A stretch of 64,000 bases of DNA from Panorpa germanica. Lineage: Eukaryota > Arthropoda > Insecta > Mecoptera > Panorpidae. Numbering within the stretch: position 1 is the first letter of the stretch; each line of letters opens with the position of its first letter. A program made the position numbers and the translations under genes. Shown here one piece after another: positions 35,855 through 47,850 of this stretch. The DNA lies in contig OY783214.1 of the NCBI GenBank assembly GCA_963678705.1, positions 7,998,001-8,062,000 on the forward strand, in the 5' to 3' direction. The notes beneath the pieces are model-generated. The model searched no databases and had not been told where the DNA came from. It saw only the letters and a program-made list of their open reading frames with translations.

Positions 35855-35905
35855 TCCTGGTCCCGATGTCGGTCTCGTCCCGGTCCCGGTCCCGGTCTGC
35901 GCCCT
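35855..35905 (+). repeat. (GGTCCC)n GC-rich simple repeat
   Basis: TCCCGGTCCCGGTCCCGGTC with degenerate flanks. The only other GC-rich tracts of note in the right half are at 39.6 and 45.9-46.1 kb. Confidence 0.7.
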
Positions 35906-36382
35906 TACAGATATGTTAACGTCATGATTAATGACGTGTTCCGTCAAACGCAGGTGGCGCTTTTGTGTGGCTGTTTGCTTGCTTCAAGGGATGGGTGGGA
36001 AGGGGTATAGGGGTGGCATGCAATAGCTGCGTACGTCGTACGTACACAACACGTGACAAATGTTAGGGTTAGTTGGTATTATTGGAGCAAATATAAAATT
36101 GCACACACAGTCACACCATATTCCTGTAACGTCTAAATTGGTTTCCGCAAAGAACGATTGACTTTTTAACATTCTTGGTATTGCTATAAGATAGAGTAGT
36201 CACAACGTTAATATACAAATTAGTTATTAAGTGATTCTAAATTAATTATTGAATTATGTAAATTTTTAGAAAATACTAAAACAGATTTATAAAATCGAAT
36301 GTATTTTATTTTTGTTTAAGGTCAAAGTTTCGGTAAGGTCAAAACGATAAAAAAGTATACTTTCGATAATGCTTTTTGACGA

Positions 36383-36995
36383 CACAGTTAATATATAATT
36401 ATTTCTATAATTACTACATGATAAAATGACATTTGAAGAATACTTTGTGAAATTTTCTTAAATAAATGTCAAGAAATGAGGCATTGACAGCGAATCTCCG
36501 GTGAAGTCACAAGAAAAAGTTTCATCACTGGATTTTCTGAAATCGAAAAACCAAACTGATTTTATTAGTTGATAAGTTTCTACAGGTAAAGCTGTCGAGT
36601 TTTTCTTTTATTGATTTTTCAATTTTTTAAAGCACTCCAAATACCGATTTTTCATGAAAAAATCTTTCATGAAGAACCTTTGTTTATTTAAAATACGTTC
36701 AAAGTAAAAAAAAAATCGACAGCGTTACCTTTATGTAAAGAAAGAGTGTGCAAAAGAATCGGTGCAGTAGATTTTGAGCTAGAGAAAGCACCGACTCTGA
36801 AACAGTAATGTGTGAGAAAAACGCCATTAAAAGTTTCAAATTAAGAAGAACCAGACCAGAGAGGTGAAGACTTAAAATTCTATATCTCAGACAGTTTTAC
36901 TCCAATCGATTTCAATTTTTCACACAATATCCTTAATATGTTGTACATTAATATAAATAAATATAAAAAAAATGAAAAAAAAAGTGAAACCTTAC
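36383..36995 (+). repeat. Unclassified interspersed repeat, copy 1
   Basis: About 610 bp matching the reverse complement of 50540-51100 end to end. Shared blocks: CAGTTAATATATAATTA, GAATACTTTGTnAAA, CnGGAGATTCnCTG, TnTAGTTGATAAGTTTCT, GAnnGCTGTCGAGT, ACCGACTCTGAAA, and the tail AATATGTTGTACATTAATAT. No long frame, LTR or terminal repeat was recognised. Confidence 0.65.
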
Positions 36996-38165
36996 CCCCT
37001 TAATTTATTTAACGTCGGCCTATTTCTGATGCCTTATCCTATTATCGACGATCTTTTACCTATACCATGATAGGAGTATTTCAAATAGAGGGTATTCATA
37101 TTTCAGGATCAAATGTCTTCATCCGGAGCTGTCTTCATATAATATTTAAAAAATAAGTGAAAAATTAAATAAAACTAAAAATTCGTATTTCTTTCATTTA
37201 TACAATTATTTCTTATATTTTTGTCTGGTTTTTACTTGTTATAATTCCACGATAAATGGAGTAACATCGAAGGTGAATAAGTCGATCATAAATCTTGAAA
37301 TGAAACAACTAACTTTATTAGAAAGTATTAATCATATTTAGTTGGCTATAAATAAATACTAGTACATATATTACACACAATTAAACATAATTTCAAATGA
37401 ATTATATTCCACAAGCAAACTTTTTTTTACTAAATTATTATGTTGGTTTTCCTGTTTATTATATAATTTTAACACAACACCCCAAGTCCACGTTAAGATC
37501 TAAATATATAATTAATATAGAACTTTACTACAATAGTTTTTTTTGTTAAAATTACTTTCAGGGGTCTACGTCGCACCCAACAATATAAATTTCTATTTAC
37601 CAGACATATAAAGTGCCGTAGCCAGTATAATAAATAGTATTTCTTTTGATAATATAGTTTGCGTGGCGCCCTGCGTGATTCCATCATATTTAAAAAAAAA
37701 AAAAACATTTTCGACTGTTCAACCTGAACTTTGACATTTTATCATCCGTTACGAGTTCATTCGGTATATAGTCATACGTTTCATTTTCTATAGAAATAAA
37801 AAAAGAATAACACTTTCAATTCTATGTGCACTTTCTTTTCCAAATTAAAAAAGTCTGCTAGTGGATGGAAGTCAGTATGGTTTCGTTGCCAGTAATACCG
37901 GTATGGCGCTGCAATGCAATCCCAGCATGTGTTGCATACTTCATTTTGTAAAGCCACCATACTGCACACTATACTCTCTATTCATTCTGGAATTGTATTA
38001 AAACAATTATAATATAGTTAATACGTTAACACACACACATACTTTCACAGCTGTGTTTATATCCCAGCAGTTTGTATTGCAGTACAAACTGGAAGAATAT
38101 GTTATATTAGAACAGGCTTACGAGTATATCTGAGATACTAATGTATCATATTTTGAATTCTCTTC

Positions 38166-38382
38166 TATCAAACATAACGATTCTAAGCTAAAGTTAAAAT
38201 ACTTAAAAAAGGTTGTAAGAGCCCTATAAATCTATGATACTGTTATTAATTTTATCTTATTCGTTCCTATATACATTATAGAAAAATAAGTGAGTCAGTG
38301 CTTTTTAGTTATATCGGCAGTTTATACCCCACAACTTGTTTTAAGTATGAGTCGCCGCCGAAATCTCGGAATTTAAACTATA
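38166..38382 (+). mobile_element. MITE with ~46-bp inverted repeats, copy 1
   Basis: About 217 bp and highly similar to the inverted copy at 44027-44244. The shared core includes GTGAGTCAGTGCTTTTTAGT and TATCGGCAGTTTATACCCCA. The right end reads AGTCGCCGCCGAAATCTCGG. The left terminal repeat is diverged. Confidence 0.65.
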
Positions 38383-39619
38383 GTTTATCACAATTCGTAC
38401 AGGTATGTCTACAGGTATTAATTAGAAAAGTGTTTTTGTTATTGTCTGATGACGGTGGTCTCAATAGTGGAAGGTTCAATAGGTCAACATAATTGTGAGT
38501 TAAAGAATTGGGTTTTTAAACACAAAACGTAAGCTTATGTATTATTTAACGTAGTATTTATTTTTTTCGGAGTTAAACATAATTATGTAACATTGTTATT
38601 AAATAAGTAAAAATAATAATAAATAATAATTTATTATTTTTATAAAGGTTTATTAACGTAAAAAAACGAAAATGTATTTCGAAAGATAACTTTTATGATG
38701 TTAACATTACATTGTTTTCGGTTAACAGGTAAATTATTTTATGTTAAATAAACCTTAAATATATGTAAATGTATTTAGCGGGTAAACTGAAGAGTGAATG
38801 CAGAATTCGTTGTATTTATTTTCAATTTGAAATTTGAACAAGCATAATTAGAGTTGGTTGTAAAATTATTCAATTACTCAATTACTCAAATTAACTCAAT
38901 ACAATTTCCTTTTAGTATAAAATATTATATTTTTATACAAGCCTTAATAAAACATAGAAACCAAAGCGATTAATATAGCTTCTGCATACATTAGAAAAAA
39001 AAGCTCCACAGTTTTGGAAGAGCTGTAATTAAGCCTAATCTCACTTTATTCTTTTGAATGTATTTTTAATCAAAATTTAATTTAATTTGATTCAAAATTG
39101 ATTGCAATTTAATTCTGATACTTCTTCGTAGTGTTGATTAATTAATTAGTTAACATTACATAAATAATATTACGTAATTCGTACCAATGACGTGCTGTAA
39201 CGCATTAAAGAGTCTCTTGGTAAATTGTGAAAGCACAGTAAGAAAATTATTTCAAGCTCATAAAGCTCATCGAATAGAACTTTCCGTTTAAAGCAAAGAA
39301 CTTATAATGCATGTTACTATAACAAGGAGAAGTGGTTAAAGAGAAATTTCCTATTTTATGAGGTTCCGAGATTTTATAAAATTGTCTTAAATCATGAAAC
39401 TGATTGTAACTGATGTACTTTCAACAGTATAACGAAAATAACCAACACTATGACTATGGTATAGAAGTCTGCAGCCGTCAGTTGCGAATCACCTACACCT
39501 ACTACCACCTTACCAACAAACACTACGACGCATGGCTTGCTGTTGCGATCATGCGCATCGTCTATTGCAAAACATATAATATAACACAAAGTATAGAGAA
39601 AACTATGAAACCCTCGTGG

Positions 39620-39850
39620 TATCGTTGCCGCTGCTGCTGCTGCTGTCGCTGCTACGAACAGCGCCTACGCCGTCTACATCGTACTGGATATCATAACACG
39701 ACCACCAGTACCACGACCACGACCACGACCACTACCACGTCTACGTTGAGAGCATTTGACGTCAGTATTGCTGGTGGAATGAGCCGGTCAAGTTAGCAAT
39801 CAAACGAGTCCGTGCCGCGCTTTCGAAGATCAGAAACCGCGTGTTTCATG
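39620..39850 (+). other. GC-rich, triplet-repeat block (possible exon or promoter)
   Basis: Unusually GC-rich for this window: GCCGCTGCTGCTGCTGCTGT, then (CCACGA)n-type repeats at 39,700-39,740, then CCGTGCCGCGCTTTCG. An open frame crosses it (39413-39796) but codes mostly Cys and Thr runs, so I read it as low-complexity DNA, perhaps a 5' UTR or alternative promoter of bru3. No convincing splice donor or TATA placement supports that. Confidence 0.3.
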
Positions 39851-41314
39851 TATCATACATACACATCATCAAATGTGCTTTCATTTTTATAACGAAATAA
39901 TCGTGTAACTAATAGATTTTCAAAAACAATTTATAAAAAAAAATAAACATTAAAAAAAAAATAATTCAAGTAAATCAAAAAAATTCTAAAAAAAAAGTTT
40001 TGCCGCGCTAAATGAATTCAAGTTCTCTTATAAAAGTGCCTAGTGTCAGTTTTATTTGATTTTTGATGTAATAAGTGAATTAATTTTTAAATGAATTTGT
40101 GTTGTTTTTATATCGTGTAAATACTCGTATTAATTAGCGTTTTAAGAATAAATAAACTCTTGTTATAACGCGATCGATGTACTGATGTCTGAAACTGTTG
40201 GTGGTTTAAATATAACATCTCCTTACATAATATATACGTGTACTCTTATATAGATAACGGCATCAAAAGCTTCTCATACCGGACTATATTGTTACAGTGA
40301 TGTGGTAGGCTCTTTGCCAAAAGCCGACGTGTAAAACCACCGAAGTTAACATTCCTGTTGTGAAAACATAAGAACAGTCTTTAGTGTTTAAGCCCTTCTT
40401 AATATAAACTTAAAGGGCCCACGCGGTTATGCGTCTCAAGCAACGAATCTTAATTAATGTTTAAACAATTAATGAGCTAATATTAAACAAAACAGAAAAA
40501 GATTAGTTTTATATTAATTTAAGTATATTTATTTCTCAAGGTAAGAACTTCCTCTAACTATTCTAACATATGGTAAGGCACTTGTTGTTCTAACATATGT
40601 TTATTTTCGATAATAAAATCGTTGCACTTTGATATGCCAAGGGAATAATTAATTTTTTGTGTATCTATATTGTTATCTCAACATCAATCAATTAAAATAT
40701 ATAATACTATTTAAGGAGAACAATGCGTGTGTTTACGAACAGGTTGAAATTCAGTTAGAACATGTCTTGGGGGTTTATTTACTTATTCAGGAAAAATTAA
40801 TCAAAAAAAGTCAAACTCATTTTTCTATGACTTTTCAAATTCTTTGTGTGTGACCTATATACGCGTATCTATTGGGGCTGATGTGTGAAATGAAGTATGA
40901 AAAAATGTTTACGAAATGAGACAACAGTTTATTGTATACAAAACCACATGTCGATATATCTATATACAAATATTTATACATATATAAATATTTATTAAAT
41001 TATAATTTTTCGTATCTACAATAACATGTCTTTACTGTATAACACACAATCTTATAACAGAAAAGAGAGAGCGATCCAAGATTATTCGACAGCCGTTCCA
41101 CTTAAAATCATCTCTAATCTGGCTGACATGTAACCCTTTTCCTTAACAATTATTGTTAACCAAATAAATCAAACAATTATGTCTAGACATTAGTCTGACC
41201 CATATTAAACCTTGGTATTTCTAGCTGTGGTTTAATGTTTGTTTAAATCATATATACCACTTGGAAATATTACTAACTAAATAATAAATCCTAATTAATT
41301 ACTAATCATCATTT

Positions 41315-41402
<88 letters not shown>

Positions 41403-41407
41403 CATAT
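41315..41407. repeat. Compound (CA)n(TA)n microsatellite
   Basis: About ten CA units pass into a long TA run with occasional CA interruptions. Confidence 0.95.
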
Positions 41408-42251
41408 ATTACTACAATAAAGTAAATCACTAAAGTTTGAATTGTTTGAGACAATTTAAAGCGTGTCGTTCTATCGATAACATACCACTGCATACGATTT
41501 TAATTTCAGTTTAATTCTCCGTCGCGTTTTACTGCATCAAATGTCTGCTGACAATAAAACAAAACCTACGACTATTTCACTTCTGACTTTAACTATTTTC
41601 AAAATAATAAAATATTTTAAACAGAACTATAAATCAGGTAGTAAAATGTCTCTTAATTGTAGTAGAATAGTATTATCGTAATTATTTTTGATAACATTTT
41701 ATCACTGATCATAAAATTGACTTGTTTTAGTCGTCTGCAAGTGATGCTAATGGTTTAGGTTATTTGCAATTGACAGTGGTAAACTGATACTTTCTTCTGT
41801 AAATCGCAAAATGATGTTTTCTTATGTCACGCCATTAAAACATTTTTGTTATTTAGTGTTTGCAGTGTTTATAAATTTCTCTTTCTTTTTTTAATTTAAT
41901 TTCTTTCACGTCCGAATCGAGTAGTCAGTATCAAGCAAAATTTGTTTTTCATTTATAGTTTTATATTATATTTTGGATATGGATATTTTGCAACCTTTAA
42001 TTGTAATAAACTTTAAAAACTCTCAGACGTATTTGCTGAAAAGATATTTGTGTATATTCGAAATATATATTCGAAAATATTCGAATTTGGTACATAGATA
42101 AAGAAGACAAAAATCATATTTTTTATATGGTTAAAACAAGCGCAATCACTTAATGCGCGAAGCCTCTTTCTTATTGGCATCAGAAGGTTATCAAACAAAA
42201 TTCCTCCTGCTCTTACCACAGCATACCCACACATCAGTACTGTAATTAAGG

Positions 42252-42473
42252 GGCCTATTTTGTAACTGCTTACCTGACGTCTGTTAACTTCTGACGATTT
42301 TTCAAAGCACTATAATTTACAAATTGGGCTAGTTATGCCAGGATCCATTTTGCCATTGATGCATTATTTAAGCTCTTGTGATAGTTTTGTACATAGCTTA
42401 GTTTAGAAAATATAGGCCTTTGTAAAATCGTCAGAAGCCAACAGTCGTCAGTTAAGCAGTTGCAAAATAGGCC
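42252..42473. mobile_element. MITE with ~50-bp inverted repeats (GGCCTATTTTG ends)
   Basis: 222 bp. The left arm GGCCTATTTTGTAACTGCTT continues through TTCTGACGATTTT. The right arm reads AAAATCGTCAGAAG and continues to AAGCAGTTGCAAAATAGGCC. The arms pair over about 50 bases with a handful of mismatches. No clear target duplication was seen, so the superfamily is open. Confidence 0.75.
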
Positions 42474-43028
42474 TCTACGTCTAACAAAATTTAAATCATT
42501 AGTTTACTATTTATCGTTCACGAATTCGTTAAGCCGGTGGTCCAATTTTCTACATTGAACTTAATTTTAAGATCTATACATGTCGAAATAGATCACACCG
42601 AAAAAGAAATACAACAACTATAAAAACATTAAGTCATGCGCTTCTTGCGCCTAGTTCGAGGTCCACCACTAGTACAACTTTTAGAGATAAATAATTTCTT
42701 AAAATACTTTCTTGCATATCCAATTAAAGTAAGTAATTTGAAACTATTTAAAGTGGTAGAAAGTCTTTAAAACTTAACATTTTATAACTCATAAAGAGTT
42801 ATTGTATTTTTTTAAATGTAAAGTGCGTTAAACTCTAACCCTTACAAAACTTTCACATAACTTAAAAGTATCTGAAATTATGTTGACTGTAGTTTAACAC
42901 GCAAACAGCTATTAAAAATATGTGTGGCGTGTTCAAATCGAGCGAGTAATTATTATAAGTAGCATCTCTTATGAGCGTATAAGAAGTATGTCTTTGGTTA
43001 CTTGTAGCGAACTAGATACGATGTTTAA

Positions 43029-43398
43029 GGGATCGTCTTATTTATGACCAACTTAAAATTAACACCGAATTTGTAGAGCGTAATGCGGATAGACGGGATA
43101 TGAACCAACATCTTCCCTCACTGTATGAAAAATACGAATTAAAATTCCTTAGTTTGCATTTTAATTTTTAATCGAAAATAAGCAAAGATAATAAAATATA
43201 ATAATGCTCAATAAAATTTATTTTTAGAAATTAATTTGTACTGGTCACATACATTTTACAGATGGGAAATCTTTACAGACATATTTAATTAATACATAAT
43301 ACAATACACAAAAAAAAAAATTCTATAATGCAAATATTTGATACAAAATTCAAAATACAATAACAAGATTTTTGAAAATCACCTAAGAGACGATCCCC
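43029..43398. mobile_element. TTAA-flanked repeat, copy 2 (possible piggyBac-type MITE)
   Basis: 370 bp between two TTAA tetranucleotides (43025-43028, 43399-43402), with inverted ends GGGATCGTCTTA and TAAGAGACGATCCCC. TTAA flanks fit piggyBac. The short end repeats and the tRNA-like B box on the - strand leave open a pair of inverted SINE ends. Confidence 0.45.
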
Positions 43399-44026
43399 TT
43401 AAACTGTTAAAAAAAATTTTACACAGTAACTCGTGTCATGAATACACCAATTATATATTTTTTAGTTTATTATTTCATGTACTAGTTGTTCTTTTATATA
43501 GCTTCAATATTTTTATAGTGCTGTTTAATTATATGCAGTAAACCAATGTCGTTAATGAATATTAAAGTTTTTTGAATTTTTAAACTACTAATTATTATTT
43601 TATTTACATATAAAATTAGGTCACTTTAATAATATTTTATTATGTGTATCAACATAATTGCAATTTAAATAATTGTGATTATATCAGGTTTGTCCCATGT
43701 ACAGTAGTTAATATATAAAGTACATTTCTTTCTAAGGTAATTAAAAATTAATGAGAATAATGTAATGATTTGCATAGGATTATTCCTTGCTTACACTAAT
43801 TGCATATTAAGGACCTACGTTACTCCCTGAGTAGTTAAACAAAAGGTCAAATGTTATAGTTTATCACAAAAACATAACCAAGCAACATATTAACTTCAAA
43901 GTTGTATTCTTTCATTTCAAAAACTCTCTCAATAAGTTTGTAGTCAGTTCATGTTATGGTGATATTTTTTTTGTCACAACTTTTCCTGAACATGCGTAGT
44001 TGTACTACTTATTAAAGCAGAGCTCA

Positions 44027-44244
44027 TATAGTTCAAATTACGAGAGTTCGGCGGCGATTCATACTTAAAACAAGTTGTGGGGTATAAACTGCCGATATAA
44101 CTAAAAAGCACTGACTCACTTACTTTTCTATAATGTATATAGAAACGAATAAGATAAAATTCATTATCGTATTATAGATTTATACCGCTCTTATAACCTC
44201 TTTTAAGTATAAGTCGCTGCCGAACTATCGTGATTTGGACTATA
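44027..44244 (-). mobile_element. MITE with ~46-bp inverted repeats, copy 2
   Basis: About 218 bp. The left arm, TATAGTTCAAATTACGAGAG then TTCGGCGGCGATTCATACTT, is mirrored by the right arm, which runs AAGTATAAGTCGCTGCCGAA then CTATCGTGATTTGGACTATA. The flanks end in TA, suggesting a Tc1/mariner-type insertion. It is oriented opposite to copy 1 and about 5.6 kb away. Confidence 0.7.
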
Positions 44245-45869
44245 TATGAAGTATACATTTCGGTGTCGCTTTACCATCATATTGAAGATGCGTATGTTGT
44301 TTTTGTCATGAAAGTGTTCATTTACAGTTCAGTTTCTCACAGTCGTTCTTATGAAATGTCTATTTTATCGGCTGCAAATGGCGAAACCACTACACCTGTC
44401 GGAATACAAATGAAGATATAGTTGATGCGAACTATCATAGAAGTGTAATAGTGAAAGAAACGTCACAAAACATAACATTTCATCAAATTGGTTACTGGGA
44501 TTATTCGTACACTGCATGATAAATTTCGAGTATTTTATCTTTTTAGTTCTTTAATTAACATATAAATTGTAAAGATAAAGTACTTATTTAAAATATAAAA
44601 GTGTTATTTATTAATTATTATACTCGTATAATTATCATATTCATGCAAGTTTAGACTCAGTAAATGTGACAGCTTAAAAGCCATTAAATATTAAAATATT
44701 TTTATTTTGACGAATTCAGATAATTTAAGAACTGTCAATCACTTTTCTATCACAAAAAGTTTATAAAACTAAATACAATTTTAATGTCATTTCTATTTTA
44801 GATGCATATTTATTATTATAATCAGTCACTTTATACAGAAACAACATAAAAATCATTTTATTTTAAAGGTTTGAAGTTGTATAATAAAAAGCAAACATGT
44901 AATGTTTTATTCACCTTTATATGGGAAATGTTTTTAAAATAAATTTCCATCATGGTCCCAGATATCCGGCAATAGAAAGCTAAAGCCTCAATGGAGCCGG
45001 AGCAGAGGGCCAGAGCCGGTATTTTGATGCTCATTAGATTATTCAATACTGTTAATAATATATTTATGTATTTACTCCAAGTCACATACAGAACGTTCTG
45101 AGTCTTACTTGAGCAGGCAAAGTGAGTGGTTCGAAAAAGGAGGGGGAGATGGTGGGGTGAGAAGCGAATCGGGTAAGCGCCTATGGAAAATGCGATAGTA
45201 GCGAGGCCGTACAGCACAGAAAACTCTACAAGCGAAAAACATTTTCTATAAATTGTTCATAAATATATTAACCTCTCTTATGTTAACAAAAATATTGCAT
45301 TAAATTATGTGAATAAATAAAATTGACCTGTATGTGCCAGTTTTGATAATTATTCCTATAATGACTAAAAATGAAATATCTAATTACAACTTTATTTTAA
45401 AAATTAAAACAGGAGAAAAAGTTATAAAAAATTTGTAGTTGATCGATAGTTGAAAATTTTACACTGGATAAAATGTACTAATAAACACCGTGTAAAATAA
45501 AATTTTGGGTGAAATAATTTATTACGTAAATGATATATTTATATTTACTAGATATACTCGCATGGTACCTCTTTTTATACACAGTTGCAAGAAATTTTCT
45601 GTTACTGATCTACGTAATCCAAATATGAATTAGTAATTTGCCAAAGGTCTTAATTTTTCTTCAGCAAAATTCAAAATACTAAGCTTTTTGAATAGTTTTG
45701 AATTGAAGCTTTTTCATGTAAGATAATGTAACGGTCGCTACTATGAAATTCTTTATATATAAGTTTCTATATATAAATATATATATTTAGTTAAAGTTAT
45801 CAGGGAAACTTTTAGTCTAAAGTGAACTTTACCATAACTAAAAAGCTCGCCCATACGTTGGCCTGGTCT

Positions 45870-46250
45870 CTCTCTCGCCCGCACTCGCGCCCTCGTTCTG
45901 TGTTACGTCTATATTACTCGTATACAGCCAGCCTACTGTGGCATACGAATAAAAATAGGTGGTATAAGATATTCTTCGAAACTTGAAACTATATTCCACT
46001 ATAGATTCACGTTGTAGGAAACATAAAACGATCTGGGAATTGAGTAGGCTGTCACGTGCACCGCCGCCGCGCCGTCACGTACAGGGGATGCCCCTTTTGC
46101 CTAAAGGAAAAGGCCCAAACGAGATTTGGGACCGAAGTGAGTTTAAGTTTACTCGCTAGAGGGCTACGGGTGGAACATTTGTACACAACGTTGTCAGAGA
46201 TAGTAAAACTATTAGTTTCAAGGGGTCTCTAATTGTTTTTCTACACATTG
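45870..46250. other. GC-elevated non-coding block
   Basis: Contains CTCTCTCTCGCCCGCACTCG, GTGCACCGCCGCCGCGCCGT and the palindrome-like AGGGGATGCCCCTTTT. No open frame of note. Composition suggests a regulatory region, but no motif decides it. Confidence 0.25.
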
Positions 46251-46393
46251 GCAGCGGATGACAACTTGTTTAATCATATATTTCATTAGGTTATTACATA
46301 GACGTGCCTGGAAAACCTAACTTATGTAATAAATATAGGTTAGAAACTTGAAATATCTATGGTGTGGTTTATCAGATGTTATATACCAAGCTA

Positions 46394-46606
46394 AAGCGTC
46401 GTTCACATCAGTGCGACACAAACATATGACATCGAAGACGTTGTACAACACGTACAAACCGATGTTGCATGCAACTTAATACATCGGCATGCATTGTCAA
46501 TACATATGTTGATATATACTTATAAGGAATAGAACAAGCTTTACTTATGAATGAAAATGAATGTTGGATGTCGCATGTTAGTGTCGCACTGGTGTGAACG
46601 ACACTT
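46394..46606. mobile_element. MITE with ~40-bp inverted repeats and TA flanks
   Basis: 213 bp. It starts AAGCGTCGTTCACATCAGTG and ends CACTGGTGTGAACGACACTT; the arms pair over about 40 bases with few mismatches (also GCGACACAAACAT against ATGTTAGTGTCGC). Both flanks are TA (46392-46393, 46607-46608), consistent with a Tc1/mariner-related MITE. No coding. Confidence 0.75.
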
Positions 46607-47765
46607 TATATACATAATATACTCCTTCATACCATGAATATAAACAAAATATTTTAAATTAATTTAAAACTGGGTTGTATATTATAAACAAGTAAAGAAG
46701 TATACTTAAGAAATAAAATTAAAGTTCCTCAAGTTCTCGAGAATTTTTAATACTTCATTTATATTAAAATTAGGAAATGTACAAGCATAATATACTTACC
46801 AAGGCTTTAGTTTAGTAAGTTTAGAAAGTAATGTTAATATTACAGTATGTTTTCGAGAGCAGGATATTAAAATAAGTCTAAGCATATTCATTAATTAAGA
46901 ATAACTTCTTTACTAGGCTATGGCTGCTATGAAAGTCACGTATTAATGTCTCTGTTTTGTTTTGGAGAACTTTGACGGGGAACTTATTGTTGAAAGCAAT
47001 GAAGAAATAATGAAGGAGAAATAAATTGATATTATAAAGTATGCTACGGTAGACAAAAGTGGTTCAACCTTAATGTAAGTTTCAGCTTGTGAAATATAGT
47101 GAAGTAATTTTTTTTTAATAAATATAATAAGTTACATTAAATAAAAATTAACATTAAGAAAGGATATTATTGTGTGCGACGCATCCGCAGTACATTTAAA
47201 AATTAAAGCTATAAAAGTAAGTGGGAATATGTGTTAATGGATACCACAAGACATTGACTTAAGAATGTCAGCATTAAAATCATTGCCAATTTAATTGGGC
47301 AATGCTACACAGTTCTTGAGTGATTGATTATGTAGAGGTAGTTAATACTCATATGAAGCAGTAACTTTTTTATCTTTAAACGTATTAAATTTTATTTGTA
47401 ATTTTATACCTTGGTTACCACTGCCTCGCTAGTTTTTGGCTGTAAACTTTGAAAGAAACTTCTGTTTTCGAATACTTAACAACGTTGCATACTGTACCAT
47501 TTATCGAATATAAATTTCATATAATTTATCACTGTACATGTCTGAGCCTTGAGTTCTGAGTCTGCTGACCCGTTCTTTGTTTTATACTTGGTGTATTTCA
47601 TTGTCTTTTTTCGCTAAACTTTCGCGAATCGTTTGTTTCGTAATTATTTCTGAAAAGTACAATTTCTTATTAATATTTACGCCTCTGAAAAACTGCGCCA
47701 AACATTTTTAGGGAAGAAAGAGGCAATACGGAAAATCATCATTATCTAAATCTGCTTCGAATCTT

Positions 47766-47850
47766 CTACGATTCTAATACGATTCGTTTCCGTTGGTTCG
47801 AATATTATACGAATCTTATACGATTCTAATACGATTCGTTTCCGTTGGTA
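47766..47850. repeat. Tandem repeat, 52-bp period, ACGATTCTAATACGATTCG motif
   Basis: ACGATTCTAATACGATTCG followed by TTTCCGTTGGT occurs at 47768 and again at 47820. The motif itself is built from shorter ATACGATTC-type units. A related motif lies at 23.6 kb. Confidence 0.6.

Larger units (their letters stand above)
32862..36382. other. Presumed bru3 intron, 32.9-36.4 kb
   Basis: Holds the TTAA-flanked repeat at 33.56 kb, a GGGTGAA-type tandem tract at 34,430-34,465 and the GGTCCC repeat at 35.87 kb. AGGTGGCGCT at 35,953 resembles a CTCF core. No coding supported. Confidence 0.4.
38383..42251. other. Presumed bru3 intron, 38.4-42.3 kb
   Basis: Apart from the GC-rich block at 39.6 kb and the microsatellite at 41.3 kb, AT-rich sequence without a supported gene or repeat pair. 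Confidence 0.4.

Noticed and set aside
39413-39796. 127-codon open frame with Cys and Thr runs
   Set aside because: The coding-like length comes from GCTGCT and CCACGA simple repeats; listed as a composition feature instead.
40029-40050. TATAAAA followed by TCAGTT as a core promoter
   Set aside because: The spacing is about 19 bases where about 30 is expected, and no downstream exon supports it.
42990-43008. TCTTTGGTTACTTG resembling mature miR-9
   Set aside because: Only the first dozen bases fit and no opposing arm is present, so it does not form a precursor hairpin.
44858-45217. 119-codon open frame on the - strand
   Set aside because: No recognisable domain, mixed hydrophobic composition as expected of AT-rich DNA, no splice or promoter support.
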